Positions 1 to 7,262 of a DNA stretch of 20,991 bases are shown here, one piece after another (position 1 is the first letter of the stretch; the number at the start of each line of letters is the position of its first letter). Source of the DNA: an uncultured Succinatimonas sp. (GTDB lineage: Bacteria; Pseudomonadota; Gammaproteobacteria; Enterobacterales; Succinivibrionaceae); contig NZ_CAJKVK010000030.1 of assembly GCF_905203285.1 (NCBI RefSeq), positions 1 through 20,991 on the forward strand, written 5' to 3'. The notes beneath the pieces are model-generated. The model was not told where the DNA came from. It saw nothing but the letters and a program-made list of their open reading frames with translations, and did not search any database. Position numbers and translations under genes: made by a program.

Positions 1-71
1 ATATAAATAATATGTTAATTTAGTAGTACTAGGATCCAAGCTTTAAATCATCTTACATACAAGGATTTTTG

Positions 72-179
72 ATGTTTTTACATAAAAAGAAAAGAGATAT
101 GTACGTTTATGGAAAACAGATGGAACGGCTTGGTTATAAGATGGTTTTTACTTTACAGATTGTTAATCTCTGGAAGTAA
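72..179 (+). CDS. possible 35-residue small ORF, unproven
   Basis: This short ORF starts with ATG and has an AAGGA motif seven bases upstream. It encodes a basic peptide beginning MFLHKKKRDMYVYGKQ, with a short hydrophobic stretch near its end (MVFTLQIV). I recognise no family. Nothing else coding is visible in the first 300 bases apart from the gdhA terminator. It could be chance in AT-rich DNA or the end of a larger unit lying outside the window; the ribosome binding site is the only support. Confidence 0.15.
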   Translation: MFLHKKKRDMYVYGKQMERLGYKMVFTLQIVNLWK

Positions 180-250
180 ATTACGCTGAATTTTGAGTAT
201 TTGAGATTTTTCTGTAGTTAAAGTTTTTGATGGTGGTTTTTAGGTAATAA

Positions 251-282
251 AAAAGCACGTACCTAGATTGATACGTGCTTTT
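251..282 (-). terminator. rho-independent terminator of gdhA
   Basis: A perfect 11-base-pair stem (AAAAGCACGTA with TACGTGCTTTT) has a 10-base loop. Read on the minus strand, the descending arm runs into a run of six T then ATT. It lies 25 bases past the gdhA stop codon. Confidence 0.85.
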
Positions 283-306
283 GTCAATTATAGGGAAGTC
301 TTATTA

Positions 307-1659
307 TTAGATTACGCCTTGAGCGATCATTGCGTCTGCAACCTTACGGAAGCCTGCAATGTTTGCACCTAATACGAGGTTGCCCGGGACACCGAACTCT
401 TTAGCGGTTTCATCAGCATTCAAGAAGATGTTCTTCATGATGTTAAAGAGTTTGCCGTCAACTTCCTCGAAGGTCCAAGCAGTCATGCCTGCATTCTGCT
501 CCATTTCAAGCTGAGAAGTGGCAACACCACCGGCGTTAGCGGCTTTTGCAGGACCATAAGCAATACCTGAGGCTAAGAATGCGTTGATAGCGTCAATTGA
601 TGAAGGCATGTTAGCACCTTCGGCAACGCACTTGCAGCCGTTCTTAAGGAGGGTCTTGGCATCTTCAACGTTAACTTCGTTCTGAGTTGCGCAAGGGAAT
701 GCTGCATCGCACGGAACAGTCCAGACATAGTGGAGTCCTGCCGGGTAATCAGCAACTGCAACGTATTTTGCAGTAGGAACAAGCTCAGCGTAACGAGTTA
801 ATGAAGCACGTTCAACTTCTTTAACCTGCTTTAATACGTCAATCTTGATACCGTTAGGATCGTAAATAGCACCGCGGGAATCAGAAACGGTAACAGGAGT
901 TGCACCAACCTGATAGAGTTTTTCGCAGCAGTAAATTGCAACGTTGCCTGCACCTGAAACGGCACACTTTTTGCCTTCAAGGCTGTCGCCGCGTGCTTTT
1001 AACATTTCCTGAGCAAAATAAACGGTACCGTAACCGGTAGCTTCAGTACGGGCAAGTGAACCGCCGAAGTTCAAAGGCTTACCGGTTAAGATGCCTTCAT
1101 ATTTGGTGGTAAGACGCTTGTACATGCCGTAAAGGTAGCCGATTTCACGGCCGCCGACACCGATGTCACCTGCAGGAACGTCAATGGTGGCGCCGATGTA
1201 GCGATGGAGCTGGAGCATGAAAGCTTGGCAGAAACGCATAACTTCGTTGTCTGACTTGCCTTTAGGATCGAAATCAGAGCCGCCCTTGGCACCGCCGATA
1301 GGAGTACCGGTTAAGGAATTCTTAAAGATCTGCTCAAAGCCTAAGAATTTTAAAACGCCTTCGTTTACAGTCGGATGGAAGCGTAAGCCGCCCTTGTAAG
1401 GACCGATGGCAGAGTTAAACTGTACACGATAGCCGCGGTTTACTTGGATCTGTCCTTTGTCGTCAATCCACTCAACGCGGAAAGAGAAAGTTCTTTCAGG
1501 CTCAACGATGCGCTCTAAGATCTTATTCTTTTCATAAGCGGGATTTTTATCCAAAGCCGGCTGAAGGGTGGTAAGAACTTCCTGAACTGCCTGTAAGAAT
1601 TCAGGCTGATATGAGTAACGTTGGGATAGATTATCGAACACCTGTTGCGAATAGGACAT
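307..1659 (-). CDS. gdhA: glutamate dehydrogenase, NADP-type
   Basis: GdhA reductively aminates 2-oxoglutarate with ammonia to give L-glutamate in the cytoplasm, a main route of ammonia assimilation when ammonia is plentiful. The 450-residue protein matches the hexameric short-chain family (E. coli enzyme about 447). Visible motifs are PYKGGLRF (87-94), GGAKGG with the catalytic Lys125, and VPAGDIGVGG with the catalytic Asp165, followed by a Rossmann GAGNVA segment and SDSRG, which fits NADP use. The open frame extends 25 codons further upstream, but I chose the ATG at 1659 because AAGGAG sits six bases before it and the family's N-terminus begins there. It is a single-gene unit with its own terminator and is divergent from hisC. 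Cofactor preference is inferred. Confidence 0.96.
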   Translation of the reverse strand: MSYSQQVFDNLSQRYSYQPEFLQAVQEVLTTLQPALDKNPAYEKNKILERIVEPERTFSFRVEWIDDKGQIQVNRGYRVQFNSAIGPYKGGLRFHPTVNEGVLKFLGFEQIFKNSLTGTPIGGAKGGSDFDPKGKSDNEVMRFCQAFMLQLHRYIGATIDVPAGDIGVGGREIGYLYGMYKRLTTKYEGILTGKPLNFGGSLARTEATGYGTVYFAQEMLKARGDSLEGKKCAVSGAGNVAIYCCEKLYQVGATPVTVSDSRGAIYDPNGIKIDVLKQVKEVERASLTRYAELVPTAKYVAVADYPAGLHYVWTVPCDAAFPCATQNEVNVEDAKTLLKNGCKCVAEGANMPSSIDAINAFLASGIAYGPAKAANAGGVATSQLEMEQNAGMTAWTFEEVDGKLFNIMKNIFLNADETAKEFGVPGNLVLGANIAGFRKVADAMIAQGVI

Positions 1660-1705
1660 TTTTATCTCCTTTAAGACAATGATCCTTTTAAAAATCGGTG
1701 GGTAT

Positions 1706-1734
1706 AATTTACAAATACTTTTACTTTGGTGCAA
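1706..1734 (-). promoter_or_regulatory. probable sigma70 promoter of gdhA
   Basis: Read on the minus strand there is TTGCAC, a 17-base spacer and TAAATT, about 50 bases upstream of the gdhA ATG. The -35 box overlaps a TGGTGCA element (1727-1733), and similar half-sites lie at 1812-1817 (TGGTGC) and 1931-1936 (TGCACC). The promoter is inferred from consensus only. Confidence 0.4.
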
Positions 1735-1939
1735 TTAAAAAGCAGTTTTTAGCATAAAAAGTGCAAAAAAATCGCTTTTTTGCTTTACTTTGGATCGATA
1801 AAGCATTGTTTTGGTGCGTAGAGTTTTTATGGTTTAACCAATTGTTCTATGCTATTATTTGATAGATTTCTCTTTAAATTCAATATGTTGTCTTGTTTGA
1901 TTTGAAAATTAATTAATTTGCGTTCTATTGTGCACCGTT

Positions 1940-1969
1940 TTGATTTTCTTAACTTTATATATGTATACA
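1940..1969 (+). promoter_or_regulatory. possible sigma70 promoter of the hisC-aroA-slyX cluster
   Basis: TTGATT and TATACA are separated by 18 bases. Transcription from here would give a leader of roughly 150 bases before hisC, including the hairpin at 2025-2074. The rest of the 468-base gdhA-hisC gap is very AT-rich and I see no gene in it. Confidence 0.35.
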
Positions 1970-2024
1970 TTTCTTTAAAACGGCTTAGTTATGCTTATTT
2001 ATTAAGATTTAACCGTATTTTTAA

Positions 2025-2074
2025 AAGGTTACAAAGGTATTGCACTTAAAAGATGCATGAGCTTTGCGAACCTT
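2025..2074 (+). promoter_or_regulatory. extended hairpin in the hisC leader
   Basis: AAGGTT (2025-2030) and CAAAG (2032-2036) pair with CTTTG (2062-2066) and AACCTT (2069-2074), interrupted by a small internal loop. A TGCA/TGCA pair lies inside. No T-run follows, so it is not a normal terminator. A 14-codon ATG frame (2053-2097) crosses it but has a weak ribosome binding site and no enrichment in any obvious regulatory amino acid. Confidence 0.3.
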
Positions 2075-2127
2075 ACAAAAATCTTTCTACGCATTAAAAT
2101 GGTGAAAGTTTAATAAGGAGTTAGTCA

Positions 2128-3234
2128 ATGACCGATTACACCAGTATGGCAAACGGCGGTTTGCCGCGTATTTCACCATATCAGGCAGGTAAACCTATTG
2201 AAGAAGTTCAAAGAGAGTTAGGTCTTAGCGAAGTAATTAAGCTTGCCTCAAATGAAAATCCTTTTGGCATGAGTAAAAAAGCTGTTGCAAAATGCGCTGA
2301 AGCCTTAAACTCAAGCCATGTTTACCCCGATTCAAACGGTTATTATTTAAAACAGAAGCTTTTTGAAAAGTTCGGTTACGATCCTAAAACCATTACTTTA
2401 GGTGACGGTTCTAATGAACTTATTAATCTTATTTTCCAGACTTTTATTAATAATAAGGTTAATGTTGTTATTCCGGCTTATTCGTTTGTCGTTTATCCGA
2501 TGGAAGCAACTGTTGCCGATGCTCAAGTAAAGACAATTCCGCTCAAGGATTGGGTAATTGATTTGGATGCAGTATATGATGCAATAGATTCAAATACCCG
2601 TATGGTAGTGTTGGCAAATCCTGCTAACCCGACGGGTACTGCAGTAAATATTAAGAAGCTTAAGGAATTCGTTAAAAAAGTTCCGCACGAAACTTTGGTC
2701 GTAATAGATGAAGCTTATAACGAGTATCAAAAAGAAGAAGACTTTGATGATACCGCTAAGTGGATTAAAGAGTGTCCGAACCTTATCGTCAGCAGAACTT
2801 TCTCAAAAGCATACGGACTTGCCGGGCTTCGTATCGGATATATGGTATCCAATGAGGAAATTGCTTCTTTAGTTAATCGTCTGCGTGCTCCTTTTAATGT
2901 TAACGCCATTGCTCTTACTGCAGCTATCGAGGCTTTGGATGATACTGATCATCTTAAGATGGTGGTGGCAGAAAACGCTAAAGAAAGAGATCGCTATGTG
3001 AAATATTGCGAAGATCATCATTTATATATGATCCCTTCACAGGCTAATTTCGTAAGTATTGATTTTAAGCGTGATGCTTTCCCGATTTATGACGCTCTTT
3101 TACATCGCGGCGTCATCGTAAGACCGCTTAAAGGCTATAAGCTTGATACTATCTTGCGTATTTCAATCGGTACGCATGATGAAAATACCAAACTGTTTAA
3201 AGCTCTTGACGAGATCCTTGAAAGTTTGAAATAG
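2128..3234 (+). CDS. hisC: histidinol-phosphate / aromatic aminotransferase, HisC-like
   Basis: This 368-residue class I/II PLP-dependent aminotransferase has the HisC layout: ASNENPFG near residue 40, the dinucleotide-like turn NPANPTGT (164-171), VVIDEAYNEY with Asp194 and Tyr197 for the cofactor, SRTFSKAYGLAGLRIGY with the Schiff-base Lys227, and a C-terminal RISIGT arginine. HisC converts imidazole-acetol phosphate to histidinol phosphate using glutamate, and many family members also transaminate phenylpyruvate and hydroxyphenylpyruvate. No other his gene is nearby, while aroA follows after 50 bases, so a role in phenylalanine/tyrosine synthesis is as likely as one in histidine synthesis. 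The start is supported by AAGGAG seven bases upstream. Confidence 0.9.
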   Translation: MTDYTSMANGGLPRISPYQAGKPIEEVQRELGLSEVIKLASNENPFGMSKKAVAKCAEALNSSHVYPDSNGYYLKQKLFEKFGYDPKTITLGDGSNELINLIFQTFINNKVNVVIPAYSFVVYPMEATVADAQVKTIPLKDWVIDLDAVYDAIDSNTRMVVLANPANPTGTAVNIKKLKEFVKKVPHETLVVIDEAYNEYQKEEDFDDTAKWIKECPNLIVSRTFSKAYGLAGLRIGYMVSNEEIASLVNRLRAPFNVNAIALTAAIEALDDTDHLKMVVAENAKERDRYVKYCEDHHLYMIPSQANFVSIDFKRDAFPIYDALLHRGVIVRPLKGYKLDTILRISIGTHDENTKLFKALDEILESLK

Positions 3235-3284
3235 TATCAAAGACGTAAATTGAATAAGCCTTTATCTCAGAGTTAGTTAAACAA

Positions 3285-4559
3285 ATGGAAACATTGCATC
3301 TAAATAAGAAAAGTAAAATCTCAGGAAGTATTACTTTACCGGGATCAAAAAGTTTATCTAATCGCGCTTTGCTGCTTTCTGCAGTAGCTAAAGGAACTAC
3401 GCGTTTACATAATCTTTTACGCTCTGACGACACTTCCCGTATGATTGATGCGCTAAAAGCATTAGGTGTCAATTTATACGAAGACGGGGACGCAATGGTC
3501 GTCGAAGGAATCGGTTCTGCTTTTAAATGCGATGCTGAAAAAAGAATTGTTCTTGATTTAGGCAACGCAGGCACAGCGATGCGTCCCTTGTGTGCAATGC
3601 TTTCCATTTCTGAAGGCTGCTTTGAGCTTACAGGTGAGGTCAGAATGATGGAAAGGCCTATAGGACCTTTAAGTGAGGCCTTAAAATCACTGGGTCTTTC
3701 TATTGAATATCTTAATAACCCCGGTTTTCCGCCGCTTTTAATTCACGGAAGCCAGGTAAAAAATCATGAAGTGCATGTTGACGGTAGCACTTCAAGTCAG
3801 TTTATTTCAGCTTTGTTAATGGCTGCTCCTTTATGCGGAGGATTGACCATTAGAGTTGACGGTGATCTGATTTCAAAGCCTTACGTCGATTTGACTATTG
3901 CCCTTATTGAAAAATTCGGTGCCAAAGTTACCCGTCAGGGATATCGCAGTTTTACAGTGGCTGCAGGAGATTATGTTTCACCTGTTGATTATCTTGTCGA
4001 AGGCGATGCTTCAGGTGCTACTTATTTTTGTGCTGCTGCGGCAATTGCCGGAGAAATTACCGTTAACGGTATCGGTGAAGAGTCGACTCAAGGCGATATC
4101 AATTTTTTAAAAGTCCTTGAAATGATGGGGGCAAAAGTAGAGCGTTTTAAGTCTTGCGTTAAAGTTTATAAAGCTCCAGAGCTTTTAGGCATAGATATTG
4201 ATATGAACAATATGCCTGATGCCGCTATGACTTTAGTTCCGATGGCTTTATATACTAAAGGAAAGGTTCGTATCACGAATATCGCAAGTTGGCGCGTAAA
4301 AGAAACCGATCGCATTGCCGCGATGGTAAAAGAAATGTCCAAGCTTGGAGTAAAGGTTAATTCAGGTGAGGATTTTATCGAGATTGATGCGTCAGTGCGC
4401 AATCAGGATGAAGTAACGTTTGATACTTATAATGATCATCGCATGGCGATGAGTATGTCTTTAGCGGTTTTTGATCGTGATATCAATATTAACGATCCTG
4501 AATGTACCAAAAAGACTTTCCCGGATTATTTCGGGCTGTTTTCTAAAGTTTGTGAGTAA
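3285..4559 (+). CDS. aroA: 3-phosphoshikimate 1-carboxyvinyltransferase (EPSP synthase)
   Basis: AroA joins shikimate-3-phosphate and phosphoenolpyruvate to EPSP, the sixth step of the shikimate pathway, in the cytoplasm. At 424 residues it has the usual length. The N-terminal LPGSKSLSNRALLL places Lys22, Ser23 and Arg27 as in E. coli. GNAGTAMRPL follows near residue 90, then Asp312 (NMPDAAMTL), Glu340 (KETDRI), and NDHRMAMS with His385-Arg386. All expected catalytic and substrate residues that I could check are present. The ribosome binding site before ATG is weak, and the gene sits 50 bases after hisC and 27 before slyX, so the three probably share a transcript. Confidence 0.96.
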   Translation: METLHLNKKSKISGSITLPGSKSLSNRALLLSAVAKGTTRLHNLLRSDDTSRMIDALKALGVNLYEDGDAMVVEGIGSAFKCDAEKRIVLDLGNAGTAMRPLCAMLSISEGCFELTGEVRMMERPIGPLSEALKSLGLSIEYLNNPGFPPLLIHGSQVKNHEVHVDGSTSSQFISALLMAAPLCGGLTIRVDGDLISKPYVDLTIALIEKFGAKVTRQGYRSFTVAAGDYVSPVDYLVEGDASGATYFCAAAAIAGEITVNGIGEESTQGDINFLKVLEMMGAKVERFKSCVKVYKAPELLGIDIDMNNMPDAAMTLVPMALYTKGKVRITNIASWRVKETDRIAAMVKEMSKLGVKVNSGEDFIEIDASVRNQDEVTFDTYNDHRMAMSMSLAVFDRDININDPECTKKTFPDYFGLFSKVCE

Positions 4560-4586
4560 ATCAATTTACCTAAAGGTTGTTAATTG

Positions 4587-4793
4587 ATGGAAATTGATGA
4601 TAATCAGCTTATTAAAATGCAGGAGAAGATGGCTTGGCTTGAAGATCTCCTGGAAAGAAGCGGAAAAGAAATAGCAGCACTTGAAGATAAGGTGTCAAAG
4701 CTTGAACGAGATATGAGAATTTTATCCTCAAAAATTGCCGAGCCTTCAGCCGTTCGTGATTTGAAGGATGAAACTCCGCCTCCTCATTATTAA
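4587..4793 (+). CDS. slyX: SlyX family protein
   Basis: This is a 68-residue acidic coiled-coil protein with heptad-like leucine and isoleucine spacing through residues 8-50 and a C-terminus DETPPPHY, the hallmark ending of SlyX. Its function is unknown; in enterobacteria it is usually found beside slyD, whereas here it follows aroA. The ATG at 4587 is preceded by AAAGG ten bases upstream. An in-frame TTG immediately before it, at 4584, would have better spacing (seven bases) and cannot be excluded; it adds one residue. Confidence 0.88.
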   Translation: MEIDDNQLIKMQEKMAWLEDLLERSGKEIAALEDKVSKLERDMRILSSKIAEPSAVRDLKDETPPPHY

Positions 4794-4797
4794 AATC

Positions 4798-4818
4798 GAA
4801 CCCTGCTTTGCAGGGTTC
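4798..4818. terminator. hairpin between convergent slyX and truB
   Basis: GAACCCTGC and GCAGGGTTC form a perfect nine-pair stem around a TTT loop, starting five bases after the slyX stop. On the minus strand the hairpin is followed by GATTTTAA, a short T-run, so it may also end truB transcripts. On the plus strand there is no T-run. Confidence 0.6.
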
Positions 4819-4844
4819 AACGCATAAAATCAAAGATAAAGCAT

Positions 4845-5852
4845 TTACTGTTTTTGTCTTAATGTATCAAGGCATTCAGGCGCCATCATTCTTAACGGAA
4901 TTAATATTGAGTCTTTTAATTCACATACTCCGATAAAAATTCCTTCACACCGTACTTGCATCGGTCCATCAGTTTGTTCAGGTAAAACCGCATTTTTAAG
5001 ATTTGGGCCTTGTCTTACGCCATGGGTTAAAGGCTCTGCCATATTATAAGGAAGAGAAAGCAGAGGAAGATTGTTAACGGCTAGATCAAGCGGATATAAG
5101 AGTTTATCAAGTTCTGTAAAATCTGTTGGGTTTTCTCTGCTGTCAGCAAGTTCTTGAAGTTTTTCAAGGCTTATCATGCTGTTTTCAGGGAGACCTTCTA
5201 CGTAAGTTCTACGAAGCATCGTGACATAAGCACCGCAGCCTAGAGCTTCTCCGATATCGGAAATTAAAGTACGAATATAGGTACCTTTTGAACAAAAGAC
5301 TTCTACGGTGAAAGAGTCATCTGTGGTTTCAATAAGTTTTATTGAGTAAATTTCAATTTCACGCTTAGGTATTTCTACATCTTTACCTTGACGGGCATAT
5401 TTATATAAAGGTTTACCGTCAACTTTTACCGCAGAATAAATTGGAGGTACTTGAGTTATTTTGCCCGTAAATTGCAATAACGTTTCATGTAAACGCGAAA
5501 AAGCATCACCGATAGGACGCTCGGCAACGATTTCTCCTTCGCGATCGCAGGTTGTCGTGGTTTTGCCAAGCAATCCGGTTGCTATATATTTTTTCTTTCC
5601 TTCTAAAAAATAAGAAGAGAATTTTGCCGCTTCACCAAGGCATATAGGAAGAAGTCCTGACGCTAAAGGATCAAGGGATCCGGTATGTCCGCCTTTTAAA
5701 GCGCGATAAATACCGCGTGCCTTAACTAAAGCGCCTGATGATGATATTCCTTTAGGTTTATCTAAAAGTAAGATCCCTGAGATATTACGTTTGGGAACAA
5801 AAGGGCGTTTGATTTTCGGTTGAGGTTTAGGATGAAATTCAGTGATGGGCAT
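4845..5852 (-). CDS. truB: tRNA pseudouridine-55 synthase
   Basis: TruB isomerises uridine 55 to pseudouridine in the T-loop of tRNAs. The 335-residue protein has ISGILLLDKPKGISSS, then GGHTGSLDPLASGLLPICLG with the catalytic Asp61 (D in SLDP), KKYIATGLLGKTTTTCD, and the RNA-binding segment KGTYIRTLISDIGEALG, ending in a PUA-like region (GIFIGVCEL). Against the E. coli enzyme it carries about 13 extra basic and proline-rich residues at the N-terminus. The ATG at 5852 was chosen; an in-frame TTG at 5861 is possible, and neither has a clear ribosome binding site. The gene stands alone here rather than in the usual infB-rbfA-truB-rpsO cluster. Confidence 0.94.
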   Translation of the reverse strand: MPITEFHPKPQPKIKRPFVPKRNISGILLLDKPKGISSSGALVKARGIYRALKGGHTGSLDPLASGLLPICLGEAAKFSSYFLEGKKKYIATGLLGKTTTTCDREGEIVAERPIGDAFSRLHETLLQFTGKITQVPPIYSAVKVDGKPLYKYARQGKDVEIPKREIEIYSIKLIETTDDSFTVEVFCSKGTYIRTLISDIGEALGCGAYVTMLRRTYVEGLPENSMISLEKLQELADSRENPTDFTELDKLLYPLDLAVNNLPLLSLPYNMAEPLTHGVRQGPNLKNAVLPEQTDGPMQVRCEGIFIGVCELKDSILIPLRMMAPECLDTLRQKQ

Positions 5853-5888
5853 GTCAATCAATATGGATGATTAATAAAAAGTGACGAA

Positions 5889-5897
5889 ATTTTACCA
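5889..5897 (-). promoter_or_regulatory. possible extended -10 promoter of truB
   Basis: On the minus strand TGGTAAAAT fits an extended -10 element (TGn followed by TAAAAT). It would start transcription about 30 bases before the truB ATG. The -35 region is weak. truB needs its own promoter because a terminator separates it from the upstream operon. Confidence 0.35.
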
Positions 5898-5978
5898 GTT
5901 TTATTTTAATTTTGTTAGGAAAGATGAAAATTAAACATCATTTGTCATGATTATTGTTTTGGTTACATATTTCAAAAA

Positions 5979-6060
5979 TTTCCCCGCATAATTTGATATC
6001 CCCATCTCTGTCAGAAAGAGTTTATCAAACAGAGTGGGGATAGTTTATAAGGCGGGGAAA
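5979..6060 (-). terminator. nested double hairpin ending the met operon
   Basis: The outer arms TTTCCCCGC (5979-5987) and GCGGGGAAA (6052-6060) enclose an inner stem of 14 pairs with one bulge (5997-6011 with 6029-6042, containing ATCCCC/GGGGAT). On the minus strand the outer arm continues into a T-run (GGGGAAATTTTTG), as expected of a terminator. It begins 26 bases after the stop of the last operon gene. The CCCC and GGGG blocks of the two stems could also pair in exchanged combinations. Confidence 0.65.
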
Positions 6061-6085
6061 AGTTAATTAAAAATGTTTTAATTGA

Positions 6086-7246
6086 TTATTTTTGTAAGAT
6101 TTTTATCTTTTTTAACTTATCACAAGCTTCCCTTAAAACATCTGAACGCTTAGCAAAATGGAAACGAATATAACGGGAACAGCCGTCTTTAAAGAAGCTT
6201 GAGCCAGGAACCGCTCCTAATTTTACTTTTTTAGCAAGATCCATACAGAATTCATAGTCACTTTCATAACCGAATTCTGAAATATCCACCATTACAAAGT
6301 AGGTTCCTTGCGGAGTAAAGAATTTAAGACCAGCATCGCAAAGTCCGTTTAAGAATTGATCGCGCATTGCAGTGTAATGTTTTTGCAGATCTTTGTAATA
6401 TTCGTCATTAAATTTTAAAGCAGTTACTGCTGCTTCCTGTAGCGGGGCGGCGGCACCTACTGTTAAAAAGTCATGAACTTTTCTAACTCTATCTGCAACA
6501 TCCGCCGGTGCTAGCACATAGCCTAAGCGCCATCCCGTGATTGAATATGTTTTTGATAATGAGTTGCAGATAATGGTTCTTTCACGCATTCCGGGCAATG
6601 AAGCAATGTAGCAGTGCTCATACGGAGCGTAAACGATATGCTCATATACTTCATCGGTAATGACGAAAGCATCGTATTTTTTGATTATTGCACTGATACG
6701 AAGTAATTCTTCTTGGGTGAATACTTTGCCGCACGGATTAGACGGATTGCAGAGAATTAATGCCTTAGCTCCGTCTTTAAAGGCTTGCTCAAGTTCTGCA
6801 TCATTAAAATCAAAAGAAGGCTCGTGCAGCGGAATGTAAATAGGCGTTGCTCCGCATAAAATTGCATCGGCACCGTAGTTTTCATAAAAGGGTGAAAAAA
6901 TCGCAACTTTATCACTGTCATTTAATGTCGCAAGAACCGAGGCAAGCATTGCCTCAGTTGAGCCGCAGGTTACGGTGATTTCACTTTGAGGATCGTAACT
7001 TAGCCCTGAAAAATGTTCGACTTTTTGAGATAGGGCTTTTCTAAAATTATCAGCTCCCCAGGTTATTGCATATTGATGCGGCCCCTTAAATGCCGTATCT
7101 TCAAGTTTTGCAAGAAGATCATAAGGAGGATTAAAGTCAGGAAATCCCTGAGAAAGGTTTAAAGCTCCGTATTCGTTACAAATACGAGTCATGCGTCTTA
7201 TCACTGAATCTTCAAAAACTGCGCTTTTTTTACTTAAACTAATCAT
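6086..7246 (-). CDS. PLP-dependent aminotransferase, YbdL/kynurenine-aminotransferase-like
   Basis: This 386-residue class I/II aminotransferase opens with NLSQGFPDF (30-38), then QYAITWG, NPSNPCGK (167-174), ITDEVYEH with Asp198, and SLSKTYSITGWRLGY with the Schiff-base Lys232. The layout and length match E. coli YbdL, a methionine-preferring aminotransferase, and the related glutamine/kynurenine transaminases. It would exchange an amino group between an amino acid and a 2-oxo acid in the cytoplasm. It is the last gene of a five-gene unit with metQNI and a 2-hydroxyacid dehydrogenase, starting 16 bases after the dehydrogenase with AAGGA upstream. That context favours 4-methylthio-2-oxobutanoate/methionine as the natural pair; this is inference, since the family is broad. 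Confidence 0.85.
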   Translation of the reverse strand: MISLSKKSAVFEDSVIRRMTRICNEYGALNLSQGFPDFNPPYDLLAKLEDTAFKGPHQYAITWGADNFRKALSQKVEHFSGLSYDPQSEITVTCGSTEAMLASVLATLNDSDKVAIFSPFYENYGADAILCGATPIYIPLHEPSFDFNDAELEQAFKDGAKALILCNPSNPCGKVFTQEELLRISAIIKKYDAFVITDEVYEHIVYAPYEHCYIASLPGMRERTIICNSLSKTYSITGWRLGYVLAPADVADRVRKVHDFLTVGAAAPLQEAAVTALKFNDEYYKDLQKHYTAMRDQFLNGLCDAGLKFFTPQGTYFVMVDISEFGYESDYEFCMDLAKKVKLGAVPGSSFFKDGCSRYIRFHFAKRSDVLREACDKLKKIKILQK

Positions 7247-7262
7247 TTTTTATCCTTAATTA

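Noticed and set aside
1217..1399. 60-codon open frame on the plus strand inside gdhA
   Set aside because: It is a shadow of the coding frame of gdhA, with no ribosome binding site and no recognisable protein.
3197..3607. 136-codon minus-strand frame over the hisC end and aroA start
   Set aside because: It overlaps strongly conserved AroA catalytic residues and has no independent support.
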